Notes under the pieces: model-generated
The model's database searches: none
Told to the model about the DNA's origin: nothing
The model's input: the letters and a program-made list of their open reading frames with translations, nothing else
Made by a program: the position numbers and the translations under genes
Assembly: GCA_964522445.1 (NCBI GenBank)
Contig: CAZFUY010000106.1
Span: forward strand, 1 to 9,724
Length of the DNA: 9,724 nt
Direction: 5' to 3'
Source: CAZFUY01 sp964522445
GTDB taxonomy: Bacteria > Pseudomonadota > Gammaproteobacteria > SZUA-229
Shown here: piece after piece, positions 8,301-9,724 of the stretch
Position numbering within the stretch: the stretch's first letter is position 1
Layout: every line of letters starts with the position of its first letter

Positions 8301-8438
8301 TTTGTTTCACCCATGGCTTTGGCGCTTTCATGGGGGCTGGTTTTTGCTACTGTTGTTACATTAATTACTATACCTGCAACACTGGCTGTAGCGCATGATG
8401 TGCGTGGTTTTTTTAGAAAAATATTAGCTCGTGCTTAA
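5331..8438 (+). CDS. RND-superfamily efflux permease (AcrB-like)
   Basis: A 1035-residue inner-membrane proton/substrate antiporter of full AcrB-type length. TM1 (about 12-34) is followed by a large periplasmic loop, TM2-TM6 (about 337-480), TM7 (521-538), a second periplasmic loop, and TM8-TM12 (about 859-1022). The first loop begins with A-F-P-N-V-N and Y-P-G-A-S-P-K-E-V-E, typical of drug-efflux RND proteins. TM4 carries V-V-D-D-A-I with D400-D401, equivalent to the AcrB proton-relay aspartates D407/D408. R963 and T970 align with AcrB R971 and T978. The TM10 lysine (AcrB K940) is replaced by V932 in G-V-V-V-N-S-S. The double-aspartate TM4 and the lack of a CusA-like TM10 glutamate argue against a heavy-metal pump, but the substrate is unknown. 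No adaptor gene lies in this operon, so function would need one from elsewhere. Confidence 0.95.
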   Translation: MQAIIRFLVERPLIVNLVSIFLFILGLVTSVYLINREAFPNVNLDKIQVEIIYPGASPKEVEQLVITPIEQELRALNGIDTMISMSFPGSGRITMEVDPDSSNRIKLSSEISLAVDRADLPADLPVEPIVTEIDGAIFPVIRLAVSSPVDALKLKRLGDDIKDDLLKINGVARVVVQGDRKAEIRIVANPDKMKKERISVSDLIQALQGWNINSPGGEIDTPNGQNTVRIVGQFTDTKDAENLVLRANDRGNVLRLGDVATITESLEKPRTLHDVKSKPALSLLVLKKSDADIITTVDKIKAYIGTVPDRYGNSVHVAAFQDFSRFARMRLGVLTNNGIVGVVLVFVSLLLFLRFSVAMTTTWGLPIIFMTGIYVLYSMGTTLNLISMMGFIMVLGMVVDDAIIIGENITYYMEKGLNPVDAAVKGAVELIGPVTTTILTTIAAFLPMMFMSGIIGKFIVAIPTVVITLLILSWLESFLILPSHVAHVTNQNKHPKERAWLIGLENMYVWILEKAVRFRWLTVVFSFAVLVGAFVLAKNTLSFQLFPPVSIDEYIVRVVAKPGTSLKAMRLNLRDVDKEMRKHIKPEYLEATLARSGDVSVDDGDPLTQRGSRYGQIRTIYHPAVTRPEHNALDDMYKISKILNKKFPDFEITITEIKNGPPVGRALEAEISGYDEMAGEQVARQLMAYLKTINGVTTIDSGLKKGDDELHVVVDRELATYAGIDLAVVSQHVRAAVGGLVVSNLRKGTEEVDVTIRFPEQGEKELEQLKQLLIPNRRGGLVPLYKIAKLEVKPGFTTIRHNEATRIISVVADIDSKILSSFKLNNLVQNNIDKWQGDLADKVSVSYGGENEKNMESFISLGIAFVFALIAIFFILAIQFNNMAYPIIVMLAIPFGAIGIIISFYLHGMFWKPMSLSFFSSLGMVALTGVVVNSSLVLLVFIQRARQEGMEVIEAIVQAGRRRLRAVLLTAATTVVGLLPTAYGWGGLDPFVSPMALALSWGLVFATVVTLITIPATLAVAHDVRGFFRKILARA

Positions 8439-8474
8439 TTGGCTTATTTAAGTTTATTCTCTTCTTTGTTATTG

Positions 8475-8503
8475 TTTCCATGTTCTGTGTGGGAATATAT
8501 AAT
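8475..8503 (+). promoter_or_regulatory. Strong-looking promoter for the small secreted protein gene
   Basis: A perfect -10 TATAAT (8498-8503) is preceded at 17 bases by TTTCCA (8475-8480, four of six matches to -35). Transcription would start near 8510, only about 13 bases before the ATG at 8523. That leaves a very short leader with no Shine-Dalgarno sequence. It suggests the small gene is transcribed separately from the efflux operon, although no terminator is visible between them. Confidence 0.55.
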
Positions 8504-8522
8504 TACTTTATAGAAAAATAAA

Positions 8523-8843
8523 ATGATAAAAATTATATTTATAATATTGCCTCTTTTATTCTCTGGGTTAGTCCTTGCTAAAGATAAGGCTGATTTTAAT
8601 TTGAAATATAATAGTAAAACAGGTGAGTTCTCTATGGTTATGCCAAATCTTAATAATGGATTTGATGGTTATGGTTATAATATGCGTACAAATCAGATGT
8701 GGTTTAATCAGATTGATGCACGAGGTGCAAGAGGGGTTGATCCATTTGGTAATTACTGGATGTATGATCCAAAAACAGGCAATTATATTAATTCGAATGG
8801 CCGTATGTGCAAAGGCTTAGGTGAATATCGTCGTTGTAATTAA
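8523..8843 (+). CDS. Small secreted protein of unknown function with triplicated turn motif
   Basis: A 106-residue protein that I do not recognise. A signal peptide (M1-I-K, hydrophobic 4-18, then V-L-A19) should release a mature protein starting K20-D-K. With no cysteine at the cleavage site it is not a lipoprotein, so it should be periplasmic or secreted. The mature part is rich in Asn, Gly and Tyr and repeats the pattern Y-[ND]-x-[KR]-T-[GN] three times: at Y29, Y52 and Y81. Each repeat is followed by hydrophobic or aromatic residues (E-F-S-M, Q-M-W-F, N-Y-I-N), as expected for beta-hairpins around a K-T-G turn. Two cysteines near the C-terminus (C96, C105) could form a disulphide. It starts 84 bases after the RND gene and appears to have its own promoter, so a role in efflux is only a possibility. 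The signal peptide and clean composition argue that it is a real gene despite the absent ribosome site. Confidence 0.75.
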   Translation: MIKIIFIILPLLFSGLVLAKDKADFNLKYNSKTGEFSMVMPNLNNGFDGYGYNMRTNQMWFNQIDARGARGVDPFGNYWMYDPKTGNYINSNGRMCKGLGEYRRCN

Positions 8844-8861
8844 TGTTTGAATAAAAAATAG

Positions 8862-8890
8862 TTGCTACTACGTTTACTCCTTATTATATG
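8862..8890 (+). promoter_or_regulatory. Candidate hemF promoter
   Basis: TTGCTA (8862-8867, four of six matches) and TATATG (8885-8890, four of six matches) are separated by 17 bases. Transcription would start near 8897, giving a leader of about 55 bases. The match is modest and the gap is AT-rich. No operator-like palindrome is visible. Confidence 0.3.
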
Positions 8891-8951
8891 CAAGTCTGGT
8901 ATCACAGGATATAGTCACCTAAATAAACTCAACAGCCATTAAGAGATAGTC

Positions 8952-9724
8952 ATGTCCGAAATAGATTTAAATGCGGTAAAAAACTATTTACTAAATCTTC
9001 AAAAAAATATAAGTAATGCACTGGCTGAAGAGGATGGTGATAAACAATTTATAGAAGATAGCTGGGATCGAGAAGCAGGAGGCGGTGGTCGTAGCTGTGT
9101 GCTTGCCGATGGTGCAGTGTTTGAAAGTGCAGGTGTAAATTTTTCTCATGTGTTTGGTCAGGACTTACCGGCATCGGCAACTGCTCATCGCCCTGAACTT
9201 GCCGGACGTAGTTTTCAGGCGCTGGGCGTGTCTCTGGTGATTCATCCTGATAATCCTTATGTGCCAACCTCTCATATGAACGTGCGATTTTTTATTGCTG
9301 AAAAAGAGGGGGAAGAACCTGTATGGTGGTTTGGGGGTGGCTTTGATTTAACGCCTTATTATGGCTTTGATGAGGATGTTATTCATTGGCATTCTGTGAC
9401 TAAGCAAGCCTGTGATCCCTTTGGAGTTAATGTTTATCCAAAATATAAGAAATGGTGTGATGAGTATTTTTATTTAAAACACCGTAATGAACCACGGGGA
9501 GTAGGTGGTTTGTTTTTTGATGATTTAAATGAAATGGGATTTGATCAATCATTTGAATTTATGCGCAGCGTGGGAGATCATTATTTGCAGGCTTATTTGC
9601 CGATTGTGCAAAAACGCAAAGATATGCCCTATGGTGAAAGAGAGCGAGATTTCCAGCTTTATAGACGGGGGCGTAATGTGGAATTCAATCCGGTTTATGA
9701 TCGAGGGACTCTGTTTGGGCTTCA
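8952..9724 (+). CDS. hemF: Oxygen-dependent coproporphyrinogen III oxidase (3' end missing)
   Basis: HemF converts coproporphyrinogen III to protoporphyrinogen IX in haem synthesis, using O2 to decarboxylate two propionates; it is a soluble homodimer. The visible 257 codons run off the right edge; the family is about 300 residues, so roughly the last 45 are missing. Recognition is firm: R-E-A-G-G-G-G-R-S near the N-terminus, N101-P-Y-V-P-T-S-H108-M-N-V-R-F-F, then W-W-F-G-G-G-F-D-L-T-P-Y-Y. The family signature spans K167 to D190, with W168-C169, H177-R178-N-E180-P-R182-G and G-G-L-F-F-D. The ATG has AAGAGA five bases upstream (8941-8946), and the N-terminus matches the expected family length. 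The gene follows unrelated genes and is probably transcribed on its own. Its presence implies that the organism lives with oxygen at least part of the time. Confidence 0.97.
   Translation, partial: MSEIDLNAVKNYLLNLQKNISNALAEEDGDKQFIEDSWDREAGGGGRSCVLADGAVFESAGVNFSHVFGQDLPASATAHRPELAGRSFQALGVSLVIHPDNPYVPTSHMNVRFFIAEKEGEEPVWWFGGGFDLTPYYGFDEDVIHWHSVTKQACDPFGVNVYPKYKKWCDEYFYLKHRNEPRGVGGLFFDDLNEMGFDQSFEFMRSVGDHYLQAYLPIVQKRKDMPYGERERDFQLYRRGRNVEFNPVYDRGTLFGL

Noticed and set aside
8474..8495. Imperfect TTCCA/TGGGAA hairpin after the RND gene as a terminator
   Set aside because: The stem needs a bulge, is weak, and lacks a T-tract; the same bases fit better as part of the promoter of the next gene.
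8909..8930. GGTATCAC...GTCACC as an operator before hemF
   Set aside because: Only three terminal base pairs are symmetrical; the inner positions do not pair.
9049..9267. Minus-strand frame of 72 codons opposite hemF
   Set aside because: It lies wholly within hemF, whose + strand product matches a known enzyme with its full family signature.

Overview
The window is AT-rich bacterial DNA with every recognisable gene on the + strand and only short gaps between genes. An oxygen-dependent HemF, a TolC/RND efflux pair with an outer-membrane channel, and a large GAF-GAF-GGDEF-EAL signalling protein together indicate a Gram-negative proteobacterium, most likely a low-GC gammaproteobacterium. The genus cannot be named from sequence alone.

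Layout: (1) 3-2738, the 3' part of a membrane-anchored cyclic-di-GMP turnover protein whose reading frame is open through the left edge. (2) 2818-3063, a small cysteine-rich protein of the GDCCVxC type, with a possible promoter of its own. (3) 3144-3207, a control region with a perfect 11-bp inverted repeat and an upstream degenerate copy. It overlaps a candidate promoter and leads into (4) a tightly packed operon: a TetR-family repressor (3213-3866), a TolC-like outer-membrane factor (3859-5331) and a full-length RND permease (5331-8438). Successive genes overlap by 8 and 1 bases, and each has a good ribosome binding site. (5) 8523-8843, a small secreted protein of unknown function with three copies of a Tyr-x-x-Lys/Arg-Thr-Gly/Asn turn motif, behind a strong-looking promoter. 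(6) 8952 to the right edge, hemF for coproporphyrinogen III oxidase, cut off by the window.

How the genes work together: the TetR protein probably represses its own operon through the inverted repeat and releases it when an unknown compound binds. The operon then makes an inner-membrane proton-driven pump and an outer-membrane channel. The notable gap is the periplasmic adaptor (membrane fusion protein) that normally joins the two: none is encoded between them or in the rest of this window. The c-di-GMP protein, the cysteine-rich protein and hemF look like independent transcription units. I see no RNA gene, mobile element, CRISPR array or convincing intrinsic terminator. Nothing here is clearly a new system. 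The adaptor-less efflux operon, its double operator, the repeat-containing secreted protein and the cysteine-rich protein are the parts most worth following up.
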